The position numbers were made by a program, and so were the translations under genes. A DNA stretch of 53,534 bases from Cylindrospermum sp. FACHB-282 (lineage in GTDB: Bacteria > Cyanobacteriota > Cyanobacteriia > Cyanobacteriales > Nostocaceae): positions 1 to 53,534 of the forward strand of contig NZ_JACJRJ010000044.1 in assembly GCF_014697195.1 (NCBI RefSeq), in the 5' to 3' direction. Below, one piece after another: positions 17,081-25,478 of this stretch. The first letter of the stretch is position 1. Every line of letters begins with the position of its first letter. The notes beneath the pieces were generated by a model. The model did no database searches. It was not told the DNA's origin and was given only the letters and a program-made list of their open reading frames with translations.

Positions 17081-17683
17081 ATGGCGAAGTTGACAAATTC
17101 TAATCAGAGCAAACTTAGTTGGATTAAAATAATGACTCAAGAAAAGACAACCAGCATCATTCATCTGTGCCTCGACTTGAATATTTGGTATTCTGCTCTG
17201 CTTGCTGACCGATTAGACAGGCAAGGAACAGCAACTCAATCTCTTGTGGAAATTGCTAAACAGGGTGTTTGCATCCTTGGACAAATGCAACTTGTTATAT
17301 CCTGGGGGATGTTAAACCGTCTACGCCTAGCGTTGCAAAGAGATTCGAGTATTCCCCAGTCAGCCATTGACTTATACATTAGTGCTATTGAGGGATATGC
17401 CCAGCTTGGTCCAGCCGATGGGGGGCCTCAGTTATCCTTAGGTGGTACAGGCATTATTAAATTACAAGACAGCGAAGACGCTCACGTTGTTGAAACTGCT
17501 TTAGCCGGTCGGGCAACAGTGCTAGTAACAGCTAATTTTAAAGATTTTATATCTAAAGATACAAATATTATTGTACCTGAACGGCACGCTATCCATTTTT
17601 CACCTGCTCATGCTTTCCATATCGCGCATCCTTACTTGATGATGGAGTGGATACGGGCTGGACAAATTCCGTCTCTGGAATAA
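17081..17683 (+). CDS. PIN-domain protein, putative ribonuclease toxin
   Basis: The 200-residue protein has a PIN-like core: LDLNIWYSALL with the first acidic residue (Asp32), LQDSEDAHVVETALAGRATVL with the central acidic residues, and the strand LVTANFKDF. PIN domains are metal-dependent ribonucleases, most often the toxin of toxin-antitoxin pairs, usually 130-150 residues; the extra length here lies in the middle and at the C-terminus. I chose the ATG at 17081 because GGAG lies 7 bases before it; a TTG at 17069 is in frame, and ATG 17132 begins closer to the domain. A ribbon-helix-helix protein gene lies convergently downstream, across a MITE. Toxicity is unproven. Confidence 0.78.
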   Translation: MAKLTNSNQSKLSWIKIMTQEKTTSIIHLCLDLNIWYSALLADRLDRQGTATQSLVEIAKQGVCILGQMQLVISWGMLNRLRLALQRDSSIPQSAIDLYISAIEGYAQLGPADGGPQLSLGGTGIIKLQDSEDAHVVETALAGRATVLVTANFKDFISKDTNIIVPERHAIHFSPAHAFHIAHPYLMMEWIRAGQIPSLE

Positions 17684-17706
17684 ATTCCACAAACTAAAAA
17701 AAACAG

Positions 17707-17737
17707 GATAACCGCTCAACAATGTCATGCGGTTATC
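17707..17737 (-). terminator. intrinsic terminator reading toward the PIN gene
   Basis: GATAACCGC and GCGGTTATC form a 9-bp stem with a 13-nt loop. On the minus strand the stem is followed by CTG and then eight T residues, so it best terminates transcription coming from the ribbon-helix-helix gene. Confidence 0.65.
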
Positions 17738-17749
17738 ATGTGCTATGAC

Positions 17750-17852
17750 TATAGCAATCCTATTTGATTTGTGAACATAAAGTGAGTCAGATACCCGACT
17801 TCTTAGAGAAGTCGGGTATCTTTGTGTTCACAAATGATTTAGGACTGCTATA
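17750..17852. mobile_element. MITE copy A, 103 bp, with hairpin core
   Basis: Terminal inverted repeats of about 27 bases (left TATAGCAATCCTATTTGATT..., right its inverse, roughly 23 of 27 matching) enclose a perfect 14-bp hairpin GATACCCGACTTCT / AGAAGTCGGGTATC at 17790-17820. It starts and ends with TA, as expected for insertion at TA by IS630/Tc1-like transposases. Same length and layout as copy B at 34252-34354. Confidence 0.85.
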
Positions 17853-17889
17853 GATGCTATTAATATGCCCTGGTGGTTATGAAAGCAAG

Positions 17890-18231
17890 TTAGCGAGTTA
17901 AAGCAACTGCTGCTTCAAGGATGTCGTCTTCAGTTTCGATTTGATCCAGATTATCCACTTTCATGTGAGTCATAATCTGACGATGCGCTACCTTATATTG
18001 AGCATGCAGCAAGGTGCGTGTGATTTCTCTGGTTATTTCTTCAAAATCAGCAGGAGAGGCAAGTGCTTCAATTTGCCACAAAGCAGCACGCGCTTCTGGA
18101 GGAAGACAAACAAAAAACTTCAGAGCCATTCCGGCAATTTGGGAGGTTCGCCGTTGTTCCATCTTGGCTAGATGCGTAACACGGCTGGCCGTCTCTGTAT
18201 CAATATGAGCAGATATTGTTTTTTCGGCCAT
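17890..18231 (-). CDS. ribbon-helix-helix-like protein, putative antitoxin or regulator
   Basis: A 113-residue protein whose first 45 residues (TISAHIDTETASRVTHLAKM...RTSQIAGMALKFF) match the strand-helix-helix pattern of RHH/CopG DNA-binding proteins. The remaining part is acidic and helical (FEEITREITRTLL, ETEDDILEAAVALTR), as in antitoxins that wrap a partner. It is convergent with the PIN gene, whereas PIN antitoxins usually lie upstream on the same strand, so pairing is only a hypothesis. The likely terminator is at 17707-17737, beyond the MITE. Confidence 0.7.
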   Translation of the reverse strand: MAEKTISAHIDTETASRVTHLAKMEQRRTSQIAGMALKFFVCLPPEARAALWQIEALASPADFEEITREITRTLLHAQYKVAHRQIMTHMKVDNLDQIETEDDILEAAVALTR

Positions 18232-18555
18232 ACAATCCTTAACTTAAATAGCAATCTAATAGAAATTAGAATTCTTATAGAAATTATAGTTTATCTGAGT
18301 CATATCTCATAGTACTTTGTATATAACTACTATTGTATAGTGTGTAAGTCTAAACATGATTTTCAAGAAGTTTGTCTTAGCGAGCAATTGGTAGACAGCA
18401 ATGCTGTGCCCCTAACCTTTGTTGCATCTATAGAGAAAAGTGCTATCTACAAACCCAGTCAATCAAAAACAGCCACGATACTGATCGTGACTGCTGTTTG
18501 AATTGATAAATCTACTAATTATCGGCGCTTGACAAAAGCTAGCAAAAGCAGATGA
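18232..18555. other. intergenic region between RHH gene and sodB
   Basis: Holds the upstream region of the RHH gene (AT-rich, repeated TAGAAATTA-like words) and the sodB terminator. A short segment AGCAATGCTGTGCCCCTA recurs with one change near 24480, a small interspersed repeat. No gene was seen. Confidence 0.4.
18463..18503 (-). terminator. intrinsic terminator of sodB
   Basis: A long hairpin just past the sodB stop: AAACAG/CTGTTT and CACGAT/ATCGTG stacked stems around an ACTG loop. On the minus strand it is followed by TTTTTG. Confidence 0.75.
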
Positions 18556-19158
18556 TTAAGCTTTAGCTAGATTTTCCGCTGCAAAGTCCCAGTTAGCCAG
18601 CTGATCTAGGTAATTCTTGATGAATGCTGGACGAGCATTTCTGTAGTCGATGTAGTAGGCGTGTTCCCAAACGTCTAGGGTGAGGAGTGCCTTTTTACCG
18701 TGTGCTAGAGGGTTTTCTGCATTTGGTGTTTTGATTACCTTGAGGGTACCACCATCATCAATCAACCAAGCCCAACCACTACCGAACTGAGTTGCAGCTG
18801 CTGTAGAGAACTCTTCTTTGAATTTGTCGAAGCTACCAAAATCTTTGTCAATTCTAGCAGCCAAGTCACCGGTTGGTGCGCCACCGCCGGCTGGCTTTAA
18901 GGAGTTCCAGAAGAAGGTGTGGTTCCAAACTTGAGCTGCGTTGTTGAAAACTCCGACTTTAGAGGAATCTTTAAAAGAAATTTGGATCACCTCTTCCAAG
19001 GACTTATCAGCAAGTTCTGTACCGTCGGTGAGCTTGTTAAGGTTGTCTACATAAGCTTTGTGATGCTTGCCATAGTGATACTCGAAGGTCTCACCTTTCA
19101 TGCCGTAAGGCTCTAGAGCATTAAAATCGAAGGGTAGGGGCAGCTGTGTAAATGCCAT
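18556..19158 (-). CDS. sodB: iron superoxide dismutase
   Basis: The 200-residue enzyme dismutates superoxide to oxygen and hydrogen peroxide in the cytosol. The metal ligands are in place: His28 (EYHYGKHH), His80 (WNHTFFW), Asp162 and His166 (DVWEHAYYIDY). AAQVWNHTFFW with Gln76 is the pattern of the Fe type, in which the outer-sphere Gln comes from this helix. There is no signal peptide, unlike membrane-anchored MnSODs of Nostoc. Monocistronic, ending at a clear terminator; a 596-base upstream region likely carries its regulation. Confidence 0.96.
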   Translation of the reverse strand: MAFTQLPLPFDFNALEPYGMKGETFEYHYGKHHKAYVDNLNKLTDGTELADKSLEEVIQISFKDSSKVGVFNNAAQVWNHTFFWNSLKPAGGGAPTGDLAARIDKDFGSFDKFKEEFSTAAATQFGSGWAWLIDDGGTLKVIKTPNAENPLAHGKKALLTLDVWEHAYYIDYRNARPAFIKNYLDQLANWDFAAENLAKA

Positions 19159-19754
19159 TTTGTGAAATCCTCTCTTTACCGTTTTCCAGTGGAAAGCTAT
19201 TCCAGAAGCTTAGGAAAATACAAATTTTGTATTTAGCCGTTTTATCTCCTTAAATTCAGGGACATAAAACTTAACATCGTTATTTTACTACCAAAGTGAA
19301 GATCCAGGCAAAGTAGTTTGGTAATAAGCTAAATCCCTAGAGATTAATGATTATCAATAAAAACTGCTAATGGTTCATCTGCCCAATTCTACATCTATGA
19401 CGGACAATCCCCCTAACTAAAGTGGGATTAAAGGGGGTAATTCCTTTGCCGTTATGCTCTGGATAGCGGGAATTTATAGTTGGTTGTGGGAATTTTCTTT
19501 TTACATATCTTGCTGATACTTCTGGCAAGAGATGCACCAATTAAATGATTTTAAATCTATCTAAAGCTAGATGAATTCATTGTTAAAGTGTCTTTAATAT
19601 ACATAAAGGCAGTTGACTTACAACTAAATATAGCTAATTGCAAAACCAAGTTATGGTATCTTTTCAGTTTTAAGAATGGTGAGTGATTTTTCACTCACCA
19701 CGCTACTTAACTTCAAAACTCAAAACCACCAACTGCAGATTACAGTGATTACCA
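19159..19754. other. intergenic region between sodB and panC/cmk
   Basis: Contains the sodB upstream region, a CCCCCTAACTAAAGTGGGAT-type interspersed sequence near 19410 that folds against GGGGGTAA, and the panC/cmk terminator hairpin at 19678. No coding sequence was recognised. Confidence 0.4.
19678..19699 (-). terminator. hairpin downstream of panC/cmk
   Basis: A perfect 8-bp stem (GGTGAGTG / CACTCACC) with a 6-nt ATTTTT loop lies 56 bases past the panC/cmk stop. On the minus strand it is followed by ATTCTTAAAA, a weak U-tract, so termination is plausible, not certain. Confidence 0.5.
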
Positions 19755-21371
19755 CTAAGATAGGCGCTGTTGGTAATGGCTAATAATCTTTGCTGTGACT
19801 TCAGACTCGCTTAAACCATCGGTTTGAATTTCCACAGCATCTGCTGCTTTTTGCAAGGGGGAAACTTTGCGATTGGTATCTTTCCAGTCACGTTCAGCGA
19901 TGTCCCGTTCCAGCTGCTCTAAACTGACTTCGGGTTGACCTTGTTTTTTAAAGTCTTGCTGTCGGCGACGTGCGCGTTCACCCACAGAGGCGGTGAGAAA
20001 GATTTTGACTTCGGCATCGGGGAACACATGAGTACCGATGTCTCGTCCTTCAGCTACTAAACCACCTCGTTTACCCCAGCTTTGCTGCTGTTTAACCAGT
20101 GAGACCCTGACTGAAGTCTGGGCGGCGATCGCAGATACGTTAGATGTCACCTCAATTGTGCGAATTGCCTGGGTAACATCAGTACCATTAATCCAAACTT
20201 GCACCGGAGATTGTAGATCCTGGGTGGGAGTCAGTTCAATTTTACACTGATTGACTAATTCAGCGATCGCACAATCATCATCAATGGCAATGCCCATTTG
20301 CAGTACGAGCCAAGTCACAGCCCGGTACATTGAGCCTGTGTCTAAGTACACCAAGCCTAGATTTGCTGCCACTTGACGAGCCACCGTAGATTTACCAGCA
20401 CCGGCGGGCCCATCAATGGCGATGATGGGTTGGCGTAGGTGTAGCCCGTCGTAGACATCGCGCAAGATGGTATTGTCAATCAAACGTGTAGAACCAAGAC
20501 GAGCTGCGATCGCCAGCATTGCTTCCTCCTCAACTTTTTCTAAAAACATCAACGTAGTCGGATCAACCAATTCAATATATTCCACGAAAATAGTGCTAAC
20601 CGTTGCTATTTCTTGCCACACCAATGCTATGAGCTGACTGCTGTGACGAACGCCTGCCTTAAACGCAGCTTCAGCTTGCCGCAAGCCGCGAGACAACACT
20701 GTTGCCTGCTCTTTTTCCGTTGCAGTCAAATATTGATTACGAGAACTCAAGGCTAAACCTGATGCCTCTCGCACCGTTGGACAAGCAACAATCTCTACTG
20801 GCAAATTCAAATCAGCTACCAGCCGTTTAATAATCGCCAGTTGCTGACCATCCTTTTGACCAAAGTAGACTCGGTCAGGCTGTACCAAGTTGAAAAGCTT
20901 GGTGACGATCGTCGCCACACCCTGAAAGTGACCTACTCGAGAACGACCACACAAGCCTGATATCATAGCAGATGGAGGGATTACTTGCGTAACGTGAGAT
21001 TCTTGTATATTCTTCGGGGGAACTCCAATTTCTTCCGGAGTCGGCGCGAAAATCGCATCTACTCCAGCTTGTTCACAAAGTTTTTGGTCTTGCTCTAAAG
21101 TGCGAGGGTAGCGTTGATAATCCTCGTTGGGGCCAAATTGCAGGGGATTGACAAAAATACTGACAATCACCGTCAAATTTTCCGAACGCGCTCGTTCAAT
21201 TAAGCTTAAATGACCTTGATGTAACCCTCCCATTGTTGGCACTAGACCGACCACCGTCTGGTACCAGCAAGTCATGTCATCTAGTAAATCCTCTGGAACC
21301 GTAAGTTGGTTTGACTTTCGACGGTTAGTTAAATAGCAGCGTAAAGCTGCGACTGTTGTCAGCAGGCGCAC
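19755..21371 (-). CDS. panC/cmk: bifunctional pantoate-beta-alanine ligase / cytidylate kinase
   Basis: A 538-residue fusion known in cyanobacteria. The N-terminal half (to about 300) is PanC, which joins pantoate and beta-alanine using ATP to make pantothenate: it shows VPTMGGLHQGHLSLIERA, SIFVNPLQFGPNEDY, VYFGQKDGQQ and SSRNQYL. The C-terminal part (from about 310) is Cmk, which phosphorylates CMP and dCMP: P-loop GPAGAGKST, LDTGSMYRA, AEGRDIGTHVFP and ERARRR. The linker RDVYDGLHLRQ is encoded by an interspersed GC-rich repeat (20426-20462) that also occurs in frame in the flavoprotein gene near 52000. The start codon is GTG. Confidence 0.96.
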   Translation of the reverse strand: MRLLTTVAALRCYLTNRRKSNQLTVPEDLLDDMTCWYQTVVGLVPTMGGLHQGHLSLIERARSENLTVIVSIFVNPLQFGPNEDYQRYPRTLEQDQKLCEQAGVDAIFAPTPEEIGVPPKNIQESHVTQVIPPSAMISGLCGRSRVGHFQGVATIVTKLFNLVQPDRVYFGQKDGQQLAIIKRLVADLNLPVEIVACPTVREASGLALSSRNQYLTATEKEQATVLSRGLRQAEAAFKAGVRHSSQLIALVWQEIATVSTIFVEYIELVDPTTLMFLEKVEEEAMLAIAARLGSTRLIDNTILRDVYDGLHLRQPIIAIDGPAGAGKSTVARQVAANLGLVYLDTGSMYRAVTWLVLQMGIAIDDDCAIAELVNQCKIELTPTQDLQSPVQVWINGTDVTQAIRTIEVTSNVSAIAAQTSVRVSLVKQQQSWGKRGGLVAEGRDIGTHVFPDAEVKIFLTASVGERARRRQQDFKKQGQPEVSLEQLERDIAERDWKDTNRKVSPLQKAADAVEIQTDGLSESEVTAKIISHYQQRLS

Positions 21372-21498
21372 AAAATTCCCCTAGTTCTACTCTTGCCTCT
21401 CCCCCGTTAGTTTATATCTGAAATAGGGGGAAGGGATGCTTCAACTAGGGGAATTAAGTCATAGTGAATAGCGAATAGAGCCTAGAGAATGATTTGTA

Positions 21499-21527
21499 GG
21501 GGTGAGGTTGAGTGTCAACCTCACCCC
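21499..21527 (-). terminator. strong hairpin at the rlpA 3' end
   Basis: GGGGTGAGGTTGA pairs perfectly with TCAACCTCACCCC (13 bp) around a 3-nt loop, three bases past the rlpA stop. The U-tract is weak. It probably ends or stabilises the rlpA transcript. Confidence 0.6.
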
Positions 21528-21530
21528 CCT

Positions 21531-22619
21531 TTATCTTCCCAAGATGTCAATTTGTACTGGTGCAATGCCACTACCGATCATTCCTAAAATCCGAGCAGCA
21601 CCGGCAGAAACGTCAATAATTCGACCTCCAATGTATGGGCCCCGGTCATTAATTCGCACGACGACAGAACGACCGTTGCGGGTATTGGTAACACGGACTT
21701 TTGTCCCCATAGGCAAGGTGCGATGGGCTGCTGTTAAGCCTTCAGGGTTATACCGCTCACCGCTAGCAGTTTGGCTGCCAGAACCATCATAGCCATACCA
21801 AGAAGCTATGCCTGTGAAGTTGATTCGCACTCCACCAACGGCAATCTGTTGTGGTAGCTTTGGTATGGAGAATGGTGAGCGCATCGGCAGGTTAGCAATT
21901 TGACTTAAGGGAGATGCTTTGCCGATGAGTCTCCGCAGGCGATTGGTTGCTTGCAATGCGTCTTGTGCCAGATTTTTGGTGGTATCTGCTAATCGCGTGT
22001 CTTGATTGATTTCCACCAACTCCTGGTCGTTAATTTTGATCGTGTAGCGATCGCCTAGTTGCGCTTGGACAGAGGAACCTTTGTTCTGGGCAAAATTTGC
22101 GACGGTCGATTTGTCCCCTGCTTTCCAACTTACGGTAATTTGACTCGCGTCCACATTGTCCTGGATCAGCTGGTTGATTTTAGCTGCTATTACACCAGCT
22201 CTCTGTACCGGGTCATTGTCAACTGAGTTAATTACATTCCTAACATTCTCTACCTTGGGTGAGTTGCTACTAATAAGGGCGTACGATTGTACGCCCCCAT
22301 AATTTCCAATTGCACCAACTTTTGTTGGACTACTGGCAACTTTTGAGGAACTCAGAAAGGTGAGAACAGGAATATTTCGGATAAAAAGGGTTGCTGCCTG
22401 CCGACCTCCAACACTGTGAGGATGAATTTCTGTAATCACAGCATCCGAGGTCAGGTTCCCTACTGGGGATTGATACTCTCCGACTTTGACCACATCAGTT
22501 GCAGGTGGTTGTTCAGAAGCTAGAGCAATTCCCTTAGTAGTTTGAGTCTGATCCATTAAAGGTATCCCTAAAGCAGTCAGAAACAGGGCGACAATAGTCC
22601 ACAAATATCTTTGATTCAT
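21531..22619 (-). CDS. rlpA: RlpA-family septal ring lytic transglycosylase-like protein
   Basis: The 362-residue precursor starts with a hydrophobic signal ([17 protein letters not shown]). The first 250 residues form a variable extracytoplasmic region, including [20 protein letters not shown], which I do not recognise. The C-terminal 95 residues are the double-psi beta-barrel: [57 protein letters not shown]. RlpA proteins cleave or bind denuded peptidoglycan at division septa. There is no SPOR domain or clear lipobox, as in many cyanobacterial homologues. It is transcribed on its own, with a strong hairpin at its end and a long upstream region. Confidence 0.9.
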   Translation of the reverse strand: MNQRYLWTIVALFLTALGIPLMDQTQTTKGIALASEQPPATDVVKVGEYQSPVGNLTSDAVITEIHPHSVGGRQAATLFIRNIPVLTFLSSSKVASSPTKVGAIGNYGGVQSYALISSNSPKVENVRNVINSVDNDPVQRAGVIAAKINQLIQDNVDASQITVSWKAGDKSTVANFAQNKGSSVQAQLGDRYTIKINDQELVEINQDTRLADTTKNLAQDALQATNRLRRLIGKASPLSQIANLPMRSPFSIPKLPQQIAVGGVRINFTGIASWYGYDGSGSQTASGERYNPEGLTAAHRTLPMGTKVRVTNTRNGRSVVVRINDRGPYIGGRIIDVSAGAARILGMIGSGIAPVQIDILGR

Positions 22620-23442
22620 GCGTCCGATTTTTAAAGCGAGTGTAGAACTGAAGTTTTATGATTCGCGGGTTTTTCACCAAATAGAGAGTGACATTCCCTC
22701 TAAAACTCGAACTCGTTCCGCTTTCACTTTGTTGTTTATAACTGCAACAGACTAACACGAACCTTTTGGCTTGGGGATCAGGGTTTTATCGTAAGTCTTA
22801 GTAACTTTCCCCAATTTAAATCGTGTTTTTTAGGGCAAAACCTTTCTCAACTGCGGACTTTGGCTATGTAACCTTTTTTTTCAAAGGTAAACAATTTCTT
22901 AGCAAAAGTTAACATTAAGAAACTGCTAAAGCGAGGGATTGCTATTTTTAGCTGTTCACAGCGCTCTTTGCCCACAATGTATCTTAAATAACATTTACAT
23001 TGCTCAAATTTAATCTCCAGTAACATCAATTTTTAATTCTAAACCCATGATAAATATTTAAATAATTTATTTCATTAAATATTCATTTTTATTCAAAACC
23101 CTTACTTTACAGTACTTAAAGCAAATTTCAGGATTTTTAGGAAATTGAACTTGATATTCTTTTAGCTGATTTTTGCACTATTTAACACTGATGGTGACGC
23201 TGCTAAATTTGAAGATTATTTTGTTATTTAGGTAACTTTAAGTTTAAGTAATATAAGCTAGAGAATCTGGATACAGCCCCAGTATATATTTTCTCTCATC
23301 CGAAAAAAACTAATGATGAGATAATGAAAAAGGTTAAGGGGCGGCGGTAGACAATAATGTCCTTGTATCAAGCAACACACTTAGTAGTGTTTATTTCAAG
23401 TATTTGCCCTAGTATTCTTTGTGAGATCCAGCTTTCAGCCCT
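22620..23442. other. 823-base intergenic region with divergent promoters (rlpA / glsA)
   Basis: An AT-rich region between divergent rlpA and glsA, expected to hold both promoters. A minus frame at 22847-23029 lacks a ribosome-binding site and family resemblance. I saw no NtcA box (GTA-N8-TAC) at a convincing spacing, no glutamine riboswitch core, and no repeats. Confidence 0.4.
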
Positions 23443-24447
23443 ATGGCCAACCCAGGAGATTTAGAAATAGTTCCATCACCATTTCCAGCAGTTCTCAACG
23501 AGTTGCATTCCGAGTACAAATCCCTGCAAGAGGGTGCAGTAGCGAACTATATTCCGGAATTGGCAAAGGTAAACCCCGACTTGTTTAGCATCTGCATTGT
23601 TACAGTCGATGGGCAGATTTACGAAGTTGGGGATTACTTGCAGCTATTTACTATCCAGTCGATTTCTAAGGTGTTTGCTTACGGACTTGCTTTAGAAGAT
23701 CATGGAAGGGATTATGTTTTAACTAGGGTGGGTGTGGAACCAACAGGGGAGGCATTCAACGCCATTATCCTAGATGAGCAGTCAAAACGACCATATAACC
23801 CAATGGTAAATGCTGGGGCGATCGCAACTACCAGCTTAATTAAAGGTTCTGGTGCCACTGAACGCCTCAACCGGGTGCTGGATATGTACCGCCGATATAT
23901 CGGACGGGATGTGTTTGTCGATATATCTGTATTTACTTCAGAACGCAGCACAGGACACCGTAACCGAGCGATGGCGCACCTAATGCTGAATTTTGGCATG
24001 ATTGACCAAAATATTGAAGAGTCCCTGGATCTTTATTTTCAACAGTGTTCGGCGATGGTAAATTGTCGGGATTTGGCAGTGATGGCGGCTACTTTAGCGA
24101 ATAAAGGTATCAACCCGTTGACAGAGGAACGGGCTGTAGATAGCCGTTATATTAAAGATATTCTCAGCGTTATGTACACCTGTGGGATGTACAACTTTGC
24201 TGGCGAATGGGCTTATAAAATTGGGATTCCGGCTAAAAGCGGTGTTTGTGGGGGAATTATCGCCGTTGTCCCGAACCAGATGGGGATTGGGGTATTTTCG
24301 CCACTGTTAGATAAACGTGGTAACAGTGTGCGGGGGGTAAAGGTGTGTGAGGAACTTTCCCAACGCTTGGGTTTACATCTGTTTGAGTGTTCTAATTCCG
24401 GTGGGAATTTTGGCGAAACGGTCTTTAAGCCATCTGGGGATGAGTAG
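23443..24447 (+). CDS. glsA: glutaminase
   Basis: A serine-dependent beta-lactamase-fold glutaminase that hydrolyses glutamine to glutamate and ammonia. The 334-residue length is slightly longer than bacterial GlsA (about 310), with a N-terminal extension. Active-site motif: [16 protein letters not shown], with Ser73 and Lys76 as the S-x-x-K pair. Other family blocks are [31 protein letters not shown], and the C-terminal [24 protein letters not shown]. No STAS domain or partner gene follows. It stands alone after a long intergenic region, compatible with nitrogen-responsive control, although no site was identified. Confidence 0.96.
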   Translation: MANPGDLEIVPSPFPAVLNELHSEYKSLQEGAVANYIPELAKVNPDLFSICIVTVDGQIYEVGDYLQLFTIQSISKVFAYGLALEDHGRDYVLTRVGVEPTGEAFNAIILDEQSKRPYNPMVNAGAIATTSLIKGSGATERLNRVLDMYRRYIGRDVFVDISVFTSERSTGHRNRAMAHLMLNFGMIDQNIEESLDLYFQQCSAMVNCRDLAVMAATLANKGINPLTEERAVDSRYIKDILSVMYTCGMYNFAGEWAYKIGIPAKSGVCGGIIAVVPNQMGIGVFSPLLDKRGNSVRGVKVCEELSQRLGLHLFECSNSGGNFGETVFKPSGDE

Positions 24448-24860
24448 GATTGGCGCACTACTATATATAGTGGAAAAATCTCAAGCATTGCTGTGCCCCT
24501 ACTGTGTGTTACTTAAGCATTTATACTTTAAGTACAAGGGCTAGGCTTTTCCGCGTTTTTGCTGCTGAGTACATAATATAGATATATGCTTTTGCTCTCT
24601 TCGTTTTACAAAAGAGTTTATTGAACGAACCGCAAAGGGCGCAAAGGACACGAAGGAAGAAAGGAAGAAGAGTTAGAGAGAGTTTTTGCGTGAGTTATGG
24701 TGAATTATGATAATTTTCGCCATGTCGGATGTTTCTTTTTGGCAACAAATTAGGTAAGCTAGTCTTGACAATTACCCAGTGTTTTGCATCTTGCTATCTT
24801 GTGAAATAGTTTAGTCGGCTATTTTTTGGATTAATTTACAAAAGTGTGCAGGATAAACTC
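24448..24860. other. intergenic region with interspersed repeats
   Basis: Contains AGCATTGCTGTGCCCCTA, a near copy of a segment at about 18400, and the word series AACCGCAAAGGGCGCAAAGG followed by a purine-rich run, a common Nostoc intergenic repeat that recurs inverted within the MITE at 25157. It leads into the ribosome-binding region (AGGATAAACTC) of the broken gene at 24861. Confidence 0.45.
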
Positions 24861-25147
24861 ATGTTCCTCAGTATCGAGCAAATTAGCGAGTCTCTTAAAT
24901 ATTTGGAACAGGTACATCCTTTTTTCGGAGTGACTTTTTTAGTGTGCAAAAAGGTAGATATGCCATTAAAATATGCTAGTCAAATAATTGTGTTCAGGGA
25001 AGATTAGATTGGCTAATGCCCTACTGTAAACAAGAGTATTCCTTTGAGTATTTAAAAAGTAAAGTGCCGTTTATTGCTTATGAGTTAGAGCGTCAAGAGT
25101 TGGTAGAATTAGATAAGATAGCAAAAATCATGAAAACAAAAGCTTAA
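24861..25147 (+). pseudogene. broken gene of unknown family
   Basis: An ATG at 24861 preceded by AGGA opens a 48-codon frame (MFLSIEQISESLKYLEQVHP..., stop at 25005). A second frame, readable from about 25009 to 25147 (WLMPYCKQEYSFEYLKSKVP...KIMKTKA), has similar codon use and could be the 3' part of the same gene after an internal deletion or frameshift. I do not recognise the family. Both pieces together are only 95 codons, so the intact gene was probably longer. Confidence 0.45.
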
Positions 25148-25156
25148 TTTTTATTA

Positions 25157-25329
25157 TATAGCAATCCTAAATTATTCATAAAAAGTTTGATTTCTCTCTT
25201 TCTTCTCTTTTCTTTGCGGTCTACAGCCCTTTGGGCAAGAGCCTACGGCACGCTTCGCGAACGCTGCGCGCGTGCGTCCTTTGCGGTTTGTTATCAAAAT
25301 ATTTTCACAAATCAGATAGGATTGCTATA
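25157..25329. mobile_element. MITE copy C, 173 bp
   Basis: Ends are TATAGCAATCCTAAATTATT and the inverse of TATAGCAATCCTATCTGATT. The interior holds GCGTCCTTTGCGGTTT (also inverted upstream) and a GC-rich nested repeat GCCTACGGCACGCTTCGCGA followed by alternating CG-rich sequence. This looks like a MITE that took in other repeats. Confidence 0.75.
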
Positions 25330-25478
25330 GCTGAAAGAGACGCATCAAAAAAGCCTGAAAAGAGGGTAAATTTGTACGATGCTTAAGTCCTAAATTCATA
25401 CTTAAATTCAGGAATGCCAGAAATTTGTTAAACCACAGATGAATTATCTAGATGTCTCTGTGGTTTCAATATTTGTAC

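Noticed and set aside
23280-23442. Possible glutamine riboswitch or NtcA site before glsA
   Set aside because: No conserved glnA-RNA core and no GTA-N8-TAC at sensible spacing could be found by eye.
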